DNA of 64,000 nucleotides from Qaidamihabitans albus (GCF_016464705.1 NZ_JAEHOB010000009.1:62001-126000), one strand, 5' to 3'; numbered from the stretch's first letter, positions 8,935 through 17,409 are shown. The notes: generated from the sequence alone by a model not told the origin. Translations and numbers: made by a program.

Positions 8935-9029
8935 TGGCGGAGGCGGACGGGAATCGAACCCGCCAACGGCAGTGCCTGCCGTTCAACGGTTTTGAAGACC
9001 GCGCCGGCCACCAGGCCGGATACGCCTCC
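8935..9029 (-). tRNA. selC: tRNA-Sec (anticodon TCA)
   Basis: Read on the minus strand, the 95-base sequence starts GGAGGCG, which pairs with CGCCTCC before the discriminator base and an encoded CCA (8937-8935). The anticodon arm holds CTTCAAA with anticodon TCA, reading UGA. A long extra arm (CGTTGAACGGCAG...GCCG region) and a T arm GGGTTCGATTCCC follow. Length and the long variable arm fit selenocysteine tRNA, not tRNA-Trp. It lies between selA and the divergent selD, the expected location. Confidence 0.93.
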
Positions 9030-9067
9030 CTGAGCCGTCAGCCCATCCTCGCAGGAGGCCGCGACAT

Positions 9068-10093
9068 GTGCGACTTCAGCGGCGGCCGCACCATGGTGAC
9101 ATGGCTTACCGACTGACCCAGTACGCCCACGGCGGTGGCTGCGCGTGCAAGATCCCGCCCGGCGAGCTCGAGGACATGGTGCGCGGGCTTGCGGGCTCGG
9201 CCCCGGCCGAACCCGCTGGGGAACTGCTCGTCGGGCTCGACGACGGGGACGACGCCGCCGCGGTGCGCATCGAGGGTGGCCAGGCCCTCATCGCCACCAC
9301 GGACTTCTTCACCCCGGTCGTCGACGATCCGTACGACTGGGGGCGGATCGCGGCCGCCAACGCGCTCTCCGACGTCTACGCCATGGGTGGCCGGCCGGTC
9401 GTCGCCGTCAACCTGCTGTGCTGGCCGCGGGAGACGCTGCCGTTCGAGCTCGCCGCCGAGGCCCTGCGCGGGGGCACGCAGGTGTGCGGTGACGCCGGTT
9501 GCCATCTGGCGGGCGGGCACAGTGTCGATGATCCGGAACCGAAGTACGGGCTCGCGGTCACCGGCACCGCGGACCCGGACCGCCTGCTGCGCAACGACGC
9601 CGGGCGGCCGGGCCTGCCGCTGTCCCTGTCGAAGCCGCTCGGTCTCGGGGTGCTCAACACGCGGCACAAGGCCACCGCGGAGCGGTTCGAGGAGGCGATC
9701 GAGGTGATGGCCGCCCTGAACGACCGCGCGTCGAGGGCGGCCGTCACGGCGGGCGTGAAGTGCGCGACCGACGTGACCGGTTTCGGGCTGCTCGGGCACC
9801 TGCACAAGCTGGCAAGGGCGAGCGGGGTCAGCGCGGTCGTCGACGCGGCGGCGGTGCCGTTCGTCGCGGGCGCGCGGGAGGCGCTGCGGGACGGCTTCGT
9901 CAGCGGCGGCACCCGGCGCAACCTGGACTGGGTGCGGCCGCACACCGACCTGTCCGCGGTCGACGACGACACCGCGCTGCTGCTGGCCGACGCGCAGACC
10001 TCGGGCGGCCTCCTGGTCGCGGGCGAGGTGCCCGGCGCGCCGGTGATCGGGGAGCTGGTGCCCCGCCGCGAGCACACCGTGGTGGTCCGCTAG
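9068..10093 (+). CDS. selD: Selenide, water dikinase SelD
   Basis: Makes selenophosphate, the selenium donor for SelA, from selenide and ATP. The N terminus LTQYAHGGGCACK carries the catalytic site as cysteine (first Cys of GCACK), so this SelD is not itself a selenoprotein. The AIR-synthase-like fold is visible with TTDFFTPVVDDPYDWG and NALSDVYAMGG. The GTG at 9068 is chosen because AGGAGG (9053-9058) stands nine bases before it; the ATG at 9101 (MAYRLTQ) gives a start closer to some homologues but has no Shine-Dalgarno. The gene is divergent from tRNA-Sec, with only 38 bases between them, so the two promoters must overlap. Confidence 0.93.
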   Translation: MRLQRRPHHGDMAYRLTQYAHGGGCACKIPPGELEDMVRGLAGSAPAEPAGELLVGLDDGDDAAAVRIEGGQALIATTDFFTPVVDDPYDWGRIAAANALSDVYAMGGRPVVAVNLLCWPRETLPFELAAEALRGGTQVCGDAGCHLAGGHSVDDPEPKYGLAVTGTADPDRLLRNDAGRPGLPLSLSKPLGLGVLNTRHKATAERFEEAIEVMAALNDRASRAAVTAGVKCATDVTGFGLLGHLHKLARASGVSAVVDAAAVPFVAGAREALRDGFVSGGTRRNLDWVRPHTDLSAVDDDTALLLADAQTSGGLLVAGEVPGAPVIGELVPRREHTVVVR

Positions 10094-10256
10094 CGGGTTT
10101 GCCCGGCCCTGGCCCGGGAATGCCTGTGCTGACAGCTTGCTCCAGAACCGGGCCAACCCGCGATCGCGGCGGCGAAACGGACGGAGCAGACCGAGTCCCG
10201 GCGACGGGACCAGGTTGCGCGTTCAGGAGCACGCTGACCACGGAAGGGAGGACGCC

Positions 10257-10937
10257 ATGCCGGATCCGGGCAGTCACCAGTACGACGTGCGGCGCGCCCG
10301 GTTGCGTGCCGAGTACGACGATCGTGGCGTGCCCGACCAGCACGCGGACCAGAGAGCCAACGAACGGCTGGAGCGGGAGTATCCCGCGCGGCCGAAGGGT
10401 GACCCGGAACGCGCGGCCGGGCCGAAGGGCACACGCGGGACCAGCCGGGGCGATCCGGCCATCGGCGACCCGCCCCGTCCGGTCGCGGCCGAGCTGGAGC
10501 TGCGCAGTCAGGCGTTCAGCGACCACACGCTGATCCCCGACCGGTACTCGCGGCCGGGCGGCAACTCGTCGCCACCGCTGGAGTGGACGCGCGTGCCCGA
10601 CGGCACCGAGGAGCTCGCGCTGGTGTGCGAGGACCCGGACGCGCCGGGCGGCACGTTCACGCACTGGGTCGTCACCAGCATCCCGCCGGACACCGGCGGT
10701 GTGGCCGAGGACCGGCTGCCCGCGGGCGGCACGCCGGGGCGCAACGACTTCGACGAGCTCGGCTGGGGCGGGCCGCAGCCGCCGGCAGGCGACGACACGC
10801 ACCGCTACTTCTTCCGGCTGTACGCGGTGGACCGCCCGCTCGGCCTCGGCGAGGGCGCCAGCGGGGCGGACGTGCACGCCGCGGCGGAGGACCACACCCT
10901 GGCCCGCGGCACGCTCGTGGGGCTCTTCGCCCGCTGA
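10257..10937 (+). CDS. YbhB/YbcL-type PEBP-family protein
   Basis: A 226-residue protein whose second half (about 80-225) is a phosphatidylethanolamine-binding-protein fold: DPDAPGGTFTHWVV and GRNDFDELGWGGPQPP followed by HRYFFRLYAVD are the two ligand-pocket motifs. The first 75 residues are charged and probably disordered, an extension not found in the short E. coli YbhB. No signal peptide is seen. The ATG at 10257 follows GGAAGGGAGG; the upstream frame is open but has no similarity. Bacterial members have no settled function. The gene ends just before a long palindrome. Confidence 0.8.
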   Translation: MPDPGSHQYDVRRARLRAEYDDRGVPDQHADQRANERLEREYPARPKGDPERAAGPKGTRGTSRGDPAIGDPPRPVAAELELRSQAFSDHTLIPDRYSRPGGNSSPPLEWTRVPDGTEELALVCEDPDAPGGTFTHWVVTSIPPDTGGVAEDRLPAGGTPGRNDFDELGWGGPQPPAGDDTHRYFFRLYAVDRPLGLGEGASGADVHAAAEDHTLARGTLVGLFAR

Positions 10938-10969
10938 CACCGCTGACACCGCCCGCTGCCGCCCCCCGC

Positions 10970-11015
10970 CTCGTGAGTGCGCACGCGAGTTCTAACTCGC
11001 GTGCGCACTCACGAG
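10970..11015. terminator. Perfect 22-bp palindrome, bidirectional terminator (repeat family copy 1)
   Basis: The arm starting CTCGTGAGTGCGCACGCGAG at 10970 is repeated exactly in inverse at 10994-11015 with a two-base loop. It sits between two convergent genes (PEBP protein and aldehyde dehydrogenase), so it most likely ends transcription from both sides. The same arm sequence recurs near 49917, 54781 and 59431, making this one member of a dispersed family. Confidence 0.7.
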
Positions 11016-11022
11016 GGCGTGC

Positions 11023-12420
11023 TCAGCCGGGGGCCGGTTCGATGTGGACGACCTTCGTCGCCGTCATCTCGTCGAGCAGTTCCGGGCCGTAGCCGAAGCC
11101 CTGCCCGCTCGCGCGCCGGGGCTCCGCCGCGCCGCCCGGGGCGCCGCCGAACACGGCGTTGACCTTCACCGTGCCCACGGGCAGCGAGCGCCACGCCCGC
11201 TGCGCGTGTTCCATCGACGTGGTCAGCACCGTCGCCGCGAGACCGTAGCGGCCGGCGCAGGCCTCGTTCAGCCCCTGCTCGAAGTCGCTGACGGCGCGCA
11301 CGGGGGCGACCGGGCCGAACGTCTCCTCGCTCATGACCCGCATGTCCGGCGAGCAGCCGGCGAGCACGGTGGCCGGGTAGTACGAGCCGGGCCCGCCCGG
11401 TACGACACCACCGGCGCGCAGCCGGGCGCCGTCAGCGACCGCGGCGGTGACCTGCTCGTGCACGCCGTCCCGGTGCGGGACGTCCACCAGCGGCGTGAGC
11501 CCGATCCGGTCGGCCTCCGCGGTGAGCGCGTCGACGAAGGCATCGGCGATGGCGTCGTGCACGTAGATCCGTTCGACCGCGACGCAGATCTGCCCGCTGT
11601 TGGCGAACGCTCCGGTCGCGGCCTGCTTCGCCGCCCACACCGGGTCCACGTCCGCGTCCACGAGCAGGGGGTCGTTGCCGCCGTTCTCCAGCAGTACCTT
11701 CGCGCCGGTGCGCGCGGCCCCCTCGGCGATCGAACGGCCTGTCGCGGTGCTGCCGACGTGCGCGATGAGGTCCACCTCCGGGCTCCCGGCGAGCCACGAG
11801 CCGACCTGACCGTCCCCTGCGACGCTGCTCAGCACGCCGTCCGGGAAGTGCGGGATCAGCAGCTCACCCAGCATCAGGCCGGTGTGCGGGCACCGCTCAC
11901 TGGGCTTGTAGACCACCGTGTTGCCGACCGCCAGTGCCGCGCCGAGCAGGCCGCAGGCCACCGCGACCGGATCGTTCCACGGGGTCAGCGCCGCCACCAC
12001 GCCATGCGGCTCGGGCACCATCAGGTCGGTGGCCGACACGTCGCCGAGCAGGCTCCGCCCGCGATGCACCGGCCCCAGCTCCGCGTACTGCTCCAGGGTG
12101 CCCGCACCGGCGAGCACGCCTCCCTTGGCCTCGTCGAGCGGCTTGCCGGTCTCCGCCTGGTTCACCGAGGCGAGGTCGTCGGCCCGCTCACGCAGCGCGG
12201 CCGCGGCCGCGCGCAAGGCCGCCCCTCGGTCCGCCGCCGGGGTCCGTGCCCACGTGTACCGCGCCTCGCGCGCCCTCGCGAGGGTGTCGGTCACCTCCTC
12301 GCGAGTCGCCATCGCCACCCGGCCGACGAGCCGCCCGTCGGCCGGGTTGTCGATCCGGATGCTGTGCGGCTCGTCCACGCCGGCGGCGGGCAGGTCGAGT
12401 TCAACGGCGAGATCAGTCAT
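11023..12420 (-). CDS. Aldehyde dehydrogenase family protein
   Basis: A 465-residue NAD(P)-dependent aldehyde dehydrogenase oxidising an aldehyde to the acid. The catalytic cysteine is C279 in NSGQICV and the general base is E245, in LLENGGNDP instead of the usual LELGGKNP. The substrate is not evident; succinate-semialdehyde or other small aldehydes are possible. The ATG at 12420 has an AGGAGG-like site (CAGGAGGTACGCC on the minus strand) just upstream. It stands alone between the palindrome at 10970 and the DUF2795 gene. Confidence 0.88.
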   Translation of the reverse strand: MTDLAVELDLPAAGVDEPHSIRIDNPADGRLVGRVAMATREEVTDTLARAREARYTWARTPAADRGAALRAAAAALRERADDLASVNQAETGKPLDEAKGGVLAGAGTLEQYAELGPVHRGRSLLGDVSATDLMVPEPHGVVAALTPWNDPVAVACGLLGAALAVGNTVVYKPSERCPHTGLMLGELLIPHFPDGVLSSVAGDGQVGSWLAGSPEVDLIAHVGSTATGRSIAEGAARTGAKVLLENGGNDPLLVDADVDPVWAAKQAATGAFANSGQICVAVERIYVHDAIADAFVDALTAEADRIGLTPLVDVPHRDGVHEQVTAAVADGARLRAGGVVPGGPGSYYPATVLAGCSPDMRVMSEETFGPVAPVRAVSDFEQGLNEACAGRYGLAATVLTTSMEHAQRAWRSLPVGTVKVNAVFGGAPGGAAEPRRASGQGFGYGPELLDEMTATKVVHIEPAPG

Positions 12421-12497
12421 GGCGTACCTCCTGCGGGCAGGGTGGTCCGCCGCCGACCGGAGTAAACGTCGCGCTCGCCGGTCCTGCTCGGCGCCGT

Positions 12498-12689
12498 TCA
12501 GCTCCGGGAGTACTCCTTGCTCACCGCGTTGGGCCCGTCGTAGGTGCGGTCCGGCAGGTTGCGCAGGTGCTCGAGCACCTCCTCGTCGGCACCCTTGTCC
12601 TTCGCGTGCGCGACCAGGCTGTCCCGGTCACACGGGTAGTCCACCCCGGCGAGGTACTTCTGCATCTTGATCGGGTTCGGCTGGGACAC
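12498..12689 (-). CDS. DUF2795 protein
   Basis: A 63-residue protein made of one DUF2795 domain: IKMQKYLAGVDYPCDRDSLV followed by EEVLEHLRNLPDRTYDGPNAVS. Such small proteins are common in actinobacteria, often near stress genes; no function is established. An AGGAGAGGA stretch precedes the ATG at 12689. It is divergent from the nucleotidyltransferase gene at 12797. Confidence 0.75.
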   Translation of the reverse strand: MSQPNPIKMQKYLAGVDYPCDRDSLVAHAKDKGADEEVLEHLRNLPDRTYDGPNAVSKEYSRS

Positions 12690-12796
12690 GGTCCTCTCCT
12701 CTCCTGGCGTCTGCGCAGCGCATACCCCGGCCCGCGCCCCGGAAACCGCGGGCGGCGGCCCGATTCGGAAATGGCGGCGGTGGGTACCCGCGCGCT

Positions 12797-13411
12797 GTGG
12801 AGGTGGATCAACAGCAGTTGCTCCGGACGGTCACGAAGGTGACGAGCATCCTGCGGGCGAACGACATCCCGTTCGCGCTCGCCGGAGGCTGTGCGGTGTA
12901 CGCGCACGGCGGTCCGGCCACGGAGCACGACGTGGACGTCCTCGTCACCGAACGGGACGCGCATCCGGCGCGCCAGGCCCTCGTCGCCGAGGGCATGCGC
13001 GCCGTGGACCCACCGGAGGACTGGCTGACCAAGGCCTACGACGGCGACTGCCTCGTCGACCTGATCTTCCGGCCCAACCAGCGGCCGGTGACCGCCGAGA
13101 TGCTCGACCGCGCCCGCATGCAGCGGGTCGGCCCGGCCTGGGCGCCGGTCGTGCCCGCCACCGACCTGGTCGTCGACAAGCTGCTCGTCCTCGGGCCGCA
13201 CCGCTGCGACCTCACGCCGCTGCTGCCGGTCGCGCGGGCGCTGCGCGAGCAGGTCGACTGGAACGAGGTCGCCCGCGAGACAGCCGGATCCCCTTACGCC
13301 AGGGCCTTTCTCACGCTGATCGCGGATCTCGGCGTCGTGCAGGCGCAGGAGCTCGCCGGCACCCTGCGGACCGTTCCCAAGGGAGGACCGACCGATGCCC
13401 GGCCCGGATGA
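12797..13411 (+). CDS. Nucleotidyltransferase-fold protein
   Basis: A 204-residue protein of the minimal nucleotidyltransferase type. FALAGGCAVYAHGG followed by TEHDVDVLV corresponds to the family GG...hxDxDh signature, with the two acidic residues of DVD as likely metal ligands. Relatives include antitoxin/toxin and antibiotic nucleotidyltransferases, but no HEPN partner gene is adjacent. The GTG at 12797 lies in a weak ribosome-binding context. Its 3' end overlaps the BON-domain gene by 17 bases, and the metallophosphoesterase gene follows, so the three form an operon. Confidence 0.7.
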   Translation: MEVDQQQLLRTVTKVTSILRANDIPFALAGGCAVYAHGGPATEHDVDVLVTERDAHPARQALVAEGMRAVDPPEDWLTKAYDGDCLVDLIFRPNQRPVTAEMLDRARMQRVGPAWAPVVPATDLVVDKLLVLGPHRCDLTPLLPVARALREQVDWNEVARETAGSPYARAFLTLIADLGVVQAQELAGTLRTVPKGGPTDARPG

Positions 13412-13661
13412 CACCGAAGCGCCCCAGTACCGCGCGGCCAGGTTGCGCCGCGCGCTCGCCGAGGACACACGCACCGCCGAGCTCGGCGTGCAGGTCACCG
13501 TCCGCGGCGAGCACGTGTACCTGTCCGGGTCCGTGCCGTCGCGGCAGCGCAAGGAGGAACTCGACCACGTGCTGCACGAGAAGGAACCCGGCACCCGGGT
13601 GCACAACGACGTCCGGGTCGTGGAGGCGGGCGAGCCGGGCGAGCCGGAGGTGATCGAATGA
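13395..13661 (+). CDS. BON-domain protein
   Basis: An 88-residue protein consisting of one BON domain: AEDTRTAELGVQVTVRGEHV followed by LSGSVPSRQRKEELDHVL and a final VHNDVRVVE strand. BON domains bind phospholipid or mediate envelope and osmotic-stress functions; this copy lacks a signal peptide, so it is probably cytoplasmic or membrane-peripheral. AAGGGAGGA precedes the ATG. It overlaps the gene before it and has a four-base ATGA overlap with the phosphoesterase after it. Confidence 0.75.
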   Translation: MPGPDDTEAPQYRAARLRRALAEDTRTAELGVQVTVRGEHVYLSGSVPSRQRKEELDHVLHEKEPGTRVHNDVRVVEAGEPGEPEVIE

Positions 13662-14386
13662 TCAGGATCGCGGCGGTCGGCGACGTTCATCTCGGCGAGG
13701 ACGCGCACGGCCGGCTCCGGCCCGCACTCGAACGGCTCCCCCAGCACGCCGACGTCCTGCTCCTGGCCGGTGACCTGACGCGGCACGGCACGGAGGAGGA
13801 GGCGCGCGTCGTCGCCGCGGAGTTCCGCGACCTCGGCGTCCCCGTACTCGCGGTGCTCGGCAACCACGACTACCACTGCGACGAGGTGTCCGCGCTCACC
13901 CAGATCCTCACCGACGCGGGCATCCAGGTGCTGGAGGGCGACGGTGTCGTGCTGCCTGTCGGCGGGCTGCGGCTCGGGGTCGCCGGGGTGAAGGGCTTCG
14001 GCGGCGGCTTCGCCGGCAAGTGCGGCAGCAACTTCGGCGAGCCGGAGATGAAGGCGTTCGTCGGCCACACCATCGAGATCGCCGACAAGCTGCGCTCGGC
14101 ACTGGACTCGCTGAGCTGCGACACCCGGGTCGCGCTGATGCACTACGCGCCGGTGCCCCAGACACTGCACGGTGAACCGCCCGAGATCTACCCGTTCCTC
14201 GGCGCCTACCAGCTCGGCGAGGCGGTCGACGCGACGGGCACCGACCTGGCGCTGCACGGGCACGCGCACATGGGCTCCGAGCGCGGTGTGACACCGGGCG
14301 GGGTCCGGGTGCGCAACGTCGCACAGCCGGTGATCCGCTCGGCGTTCACCGTCTACGGCCTGGAAGCCGGCACCGGCGAGGACTGA
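13658..14386 (+). CDS. Metallophosphoesterase
   Basis: A 242-residue calcineurin-like phosphoesterase. The metal ligands are visible in order: D9 and H11 (GDVHLG), D39 (GDL), N69-H70-D71 (GNHDYH), and downstream MHYAP and HGHAH. The substrate (phosphodiester, protein phosphate or nucleotide) cannot be predicted. It overlaps the BON gene at ATGA and so is co-translated. It converges with the DUF2267 gene, leaving 13 bases between stops. Confidence 0.82.
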   Translation: MIRIAAVGDVHLGEDAHGRLRPALERLPQHADVLLLAGDLTRHGTEEEARVVAAEFRDLGVPVLAVLGNHDYHCDEVSALTQILTDAGIQVLEGDGVVLPVGGLRLGVAGVKGFGGGFAGKCGSNFGEPEMKAFVGHTIEIADKLRSALDSLSCDTRVALMHYAPVPQTLHGEPPEIYPFLGAYQLGEAVDATGTDLALHGHAHMGSERGVTPGGVRVRNVAQPVIRSAFTVYGLEAGTGED

Positions 14387-14399
14387 CCGGCACCGCGCC

Positions 14400-15119
14400 T
14401 CAGCCGGGCCTGCCGCCGGAACCGATGTCCTGCACGGCCGCGTCGATCCGCTCGGCCAGCCGGATGTCCGGCTCGGTGACCGCGCCCCGCCGATCCGTGC
14501 GCAGCGTGAAGGTGACACCGTCCTCGAAACGTTCGGTGTGCGCGTGGTCGTTCATCTCGCGCGCCTCCCGCTGCACCCGGTCGATCAGCGGGCTCACCCG
14601 GTCGTCCGGCAACCGGACGGTGCGGGAGATGCCCGTGTGGTCACCGCTCCATCCGGTGAGGCCACGCAACGCTCGTTCGACGTCCTCATCGGACAGTTCG
14701 GTCGGCTCCCCCGGCCGCACGCTCTCCGCCCGGTGGGGTGGATCACCGTCGGCGGCCAGCACGTCCAGCAGGTCGGAGGCCATGCGCGAGCGCAGGAAGT
14801 CGACGAGATCGGGGTCGTTGTCCCGCACGCCCGCGAACACCGCCTTGGCAAGGTAGCGGGCCCGCTCCGGCGTGGTGTCCAGCCGGTGGGCAACCTCGAC
14901 GAGCAGCTCGTCGGCGTCGCGCGCCTCGAGCTGGCCGGGAACCCGGGCGGCCTCCTCCACCGTACCGGGCAGGTCCTCGGCGAGCCGCCGCCGGTCCTCC
15001 GGCCGCAGGCAATGCCCGATCGTGCTCAGCACGGCCGCCGTGGCGCCGCGCGCCTGCTCCGTGCTGTCCAGCTCGGCGTACTCGCGAACCGAGTCGACGA
15101 GATCCTGATGCTTGATCAC
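14400..15119 (-). CDS. DUF2267 protein with a pterin-dehydratase-like C-terminal domain
   Basis: A 239-residue two-domain protein. Residues about 5-125 match DUF2267 (RPEDRRRLAEDLPGTVEEAA and a paired repeat of it). Residues about 143-210 resemble the 4a-hydroxytetrahydrobiopterin dehydratase (PCD/DCoH) fold: LTGWSGDHTGISRTVRLPD, then AREMNDHAHTERFEDGVTF. In true PCD the catalytic motif is HHP; here the matching site reads DHAH (191-194), so the activity may be lost. DUF2267 proteins are often found with stress genes. The gene is divergent from the esterase at 15220. Confidence 0.65.
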   Translation of the reverse strand: MIKHQDLVDSVREYAELDSTEQARGATAAVLSTIGHCLRPEDRRRLAEDLPGTVEEAARVPGQLEARDADELLVEVAHRLDTTPERARYLAKAVFAGVRDNDPDLVDFLRSRMASDLLDVLAADGDPPHRAESVRPGEPTELSDEDVERALRGLTGWSGDHTGISRTVRLPDDRVSPLIDRVQREAREMNDHAHTERFEDGVTFTLRTDRRGAVTEPDIRLAERIDAAVQDIGSGGRPG

Positions 15120-15219
15120 GGGTTTCCCCTCCTTCCTGCCGATGGCCGCGGACTACCCGTCCGCGCGCCCCGCTATTCGCCGGTTTCGCGGCAGGCGGCG
15201 GCGGGAAAGCTCCGAAGCG

Positions 15220-16524
15220 ATGCAGAACGAAGTCGCGCAGGCACGGCAGGATGCGCTGCCCTTGCGCAGCCCGCAGGACCTCGATCCGGTACTCGCGCGG
15301 ATCGGGGCGGCGCGGTACGTCCTCATCGGGGAGGCCTCGCACGGCACCGCCGAGTTCTACCGCTGGCGTGCCGAGCTCACGAAGCGGCTGATCGCCGAGC
15401 GTGGATTCTCGTTCGTCGGGGTCGAGGGCGACTGGCCGGACTGCCACCAGGTGCACTGCTGTGTGAGCGGGGCTCCCGGGGCGCCCAACGACCCGCGGCA
15501 GGTGCTGTGGGGCTTCCGGCGGTGGCCCACCTGGATGTGGGCGAACGAGGACGTCGCCGACTTCGCCGAGTGGCTGCGCGGATTCAACGCCGCGAACCCG
15601 GACCGGCCACCCGCCGGGTTCCACGGCCTGGACGTGTACAGCCTGTGGGACTCGCTGCGCGGCATCATCGACTACCTGCGCGAGCACGAGCCGGACAAGG
15701 TCGCGGCCGCGGTGGAGGCTTACCGCTGCTTCGAGCCGCACGGCGAGGATCCCGGCTCCTACGCCCGGTCCACCGCCGCCCTCGTTCCGCGAACGTGCGA
15801 GGACGAGGTGGTGCGGCTGCTGGCGCAGCTGCGGAGCAAGCACGCCGGCTCGGCGACCGAGGGACTCGATCCGGCGTTCGTCGCCGAGCAGAACGCGGAG
15901 ATCGTGGCCGGCGCCGAACGCTACTACCGCGAGATGGTGCGCGGCGGCGCCCGGTCGTGGAACGTCCGCGACGAGCACATGACCGACACCCTCGACCGGC
16001 TGGTCCGTGCCTACGGCCCCGGCGCGAAGGCGGTGGTCTGGGCGCACAACACCCATATCGGTGACGCGCGGGCGACCGACATGGCCTCGGTCGGGATGCA
16101 CAACGTCGGCCAGCTCGCCCGGCAACGCCACGGCGCGGACGATGTGGTGGCGATCGGTTTCGGCACGTACTCCGGCAGCGTCGTCGCCTCCGGGTTCTGG
16201 GGCGGCCCCGTGCGCCGGATGCCGCTGCCGGAGGCGAGTCCCGGGACCACGGAGGCGCTGTTGCACGAGGCGGCGCCGGAGCGCGACAGCCTGTTCATGC
16301 TCGACGGCGACGACGCACCCGGCTGGGCGAGCTCGGTACGCGGGCATCGGGCGATCGGGGTGGTGTATGACCCCTCCGCGCACCGGCGCGGCAGCTACGT
16401 CCCCACGGTCCTCGCCGACCGCTACGACGTGTTCGTCCACTGTGACCGCACCGAGGCGCTCGATCCGCTGCATCCCTGGGAACCGGAGACGGGCGAACCG
16501 GAGACCTACCCGTTCGGGCAGTGA
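15220..16524 (+). CDS. Erythromycin-esterase family protein
   Basis: A 434-residue member of the erythromycin esterase / succinoglycan-biosynthesis-like family. The characteristic GEASHGTAEFYRWR segment (about 38-51), VGVEGDWPDC and the AHNTHIGDARATDM segment carry the conserved Glu/His residues used by EreA-type enzymes to open macrolide lactones. Many actinobacterial members are not resistance genes, and the true substrate is unknown. The ATG at 15220 follows GGGAAAG; the upstream frame has only arginine-rich sequence. Two small genes of unknown function follow on the same strand. Confidence 0.78.
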   Translation: MQNEVAQARQDALPLRSPQDLDPVLARIGAARYVLIGEASHGTAEFYRWRAELTKRLIAERGFSFVGVEGDWPDCHQVHCCVSGAPGAPNDPRQVLWGFRRWPTWMWANEDVADFAEWLRGFNAANPDRPPAGFHGLDVYSLWDSLRGIIDYLREHEPDKVAAAVEAYRCFEPHGEDPGSYARSTAALVPRTCEDEVVRLLAQLRSKHAGSATEGLDPAFVAEQNAEIVAGAERYYREMVRGGARSWNVRDEHMTDTLDRLVRAYGPGAKAVVWAHNTHIGDARATDMASVGMHNVGQLARQRHGADDVVAIGFGTYSGSVVASGFWGGPVRRMPLPEASPGTTEALLHEAAPERDSLFMLDGDDAPGWASSVRGHRAIGVVYDPSAHRRGSYVPTVLADRYDVFVHCDRTEALDPLHPWEPETGEPETYPFGQ

Positions 16525-16567
16525 TGGCACGGGCGGGTTCGGCGGCAGTGGGCGGAAAGGAGCGGCC

Positions 16568-17029
16568 ATGGCAACGACCGTCATCCGGGAGGGCGACCCC
16601 GGCGGGCCCGCGGTGCTGGTGCTCGATCCGGGTGAGGTCGAGCAGCGCGAGCTGCCCCGGACCTGGCGGCGAATGACCGTCGAACGCCAGGTCGTGTGGT
16701 GCCGTCTTGCCGCGCCCCACGCACTGGCGGAGGCCGAGCGGTTGCTGACCGATCCCGATGCCCTCGGCAGGCCGATCGACGTGGTCACCGGCGGCGCCGT
16801 ACCCGAGGCCGTGCGGCAAGCGCTGGGCCGGCATCCGGGGCCGGTGCGCTCGCTGCTGCTGGTCGACCCGGCCGACGGTGATGACGAGCGGGAGATCGAC
16901 GGCGTGCAGGTCCGGGTCGTCACCCGCGGCGCGCGACCGCGGTCGCTGGCGGAACCCGAGGTGGCCGAGTCGGTGACCTCCGCCATCGCGGAGGTCGATG
17001 CCGGCGGGAGCGGTCCACCGGCGCACTGA
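16568..17029 (+). CDS. Hypothetical protein
   Basis: A 153-residue protein I do not recognise. It has alternating beta/alpha character with strands such as AVLVLD, QVVWCRL, IDVVTGG and RSLLLVD, suggesting a small Rossmann-like fold, and resembles a short piece of an alpha/beta hydrolase without the nucleophile. No membrane segment or signal. AAAGGAG precedes the ATG at 16568. It is probably co-transcribed with the esterase 43 bases upstream. Confidence 0.6.
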   Translation: MATTVIREGDPGGPAVLVLDPGEVEQRELPRTWRRMTVERQVVWCRLAAPHALAEAERLLTDPDALGRPIDVVTGGAVPEAVRQALGRHPGPVRSLLLVDPADGDDEREIDGVQVRVVTRGARPRSLAEPEVAESVTSAIAEVDAGGSGPPAH

Positions 17030-17055
17030 GTGCGGAGAAGACTAGGAGGCAACTG

Positions 17056-17409
17056 ATGACCGAACCGGCCCGTGAGGAACTTCCCCTCGCCGACTACGAC
17101 CATCTCCCGGTCGGGTCACTGCGCGACCGGATCCGGTCGCTCACCGCCGGGGAGGTGCGGCAACTGCTCGACTACGAGCGGGCGCACGGTGACCGCGCGC
17201 CGGTGACCACCACGTTGGAGACCCGGCTCGAACAGTTGGAGCAGGGCGCGGAGCCCTCCCCCGGCGGCGACCAGGAAACCCGGCCGGAGCAGTCCGCGCC
17301 GACCCGGCACGGCTCCCCGGTGTCGCCCGCGAGCAGCGCGGAACCGATCCACCCGCCCCCGAAGGGGGTCGCAGGCCAGCCCGGCAAGCCGAAGGGCGAC
17401 CGCCAGTGA
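17056..17409 (+). CDS. Hypothetical protein with an LPLADYDHLPVGSL domain
   Basis: A 117-residue protein. The first 60 residues, LPLADYDHLPVGSL and RIRSLTAGEVRQLLDYERAH, form a compact helical domain seen in many actinobacterial proteins of unknown function (DUF8129-like). The rest is proline-rich, charged and probably disordered, ending with basic residues. AGGAGGC precedes the ATG. It converges with copA across the palindrome at 17431-17474. Confidence 0.65.
   Translation: MTEPAREELPLADYDHLPVGSLRDRIRSLTAGEVRQLLDYERAHGDRAPVTTTLETRLEQLEQGAEPSPGGDQETRPEQSAPTRHGSPVSPASSAEPIHPPPKGVAGQPGKPKGDRQ

Noticed and set aside
15220-16524. Macrolide resistance by erythromycin esterase
   Set aside because: Family membership alone does not show macrolide activity; stated only as family.
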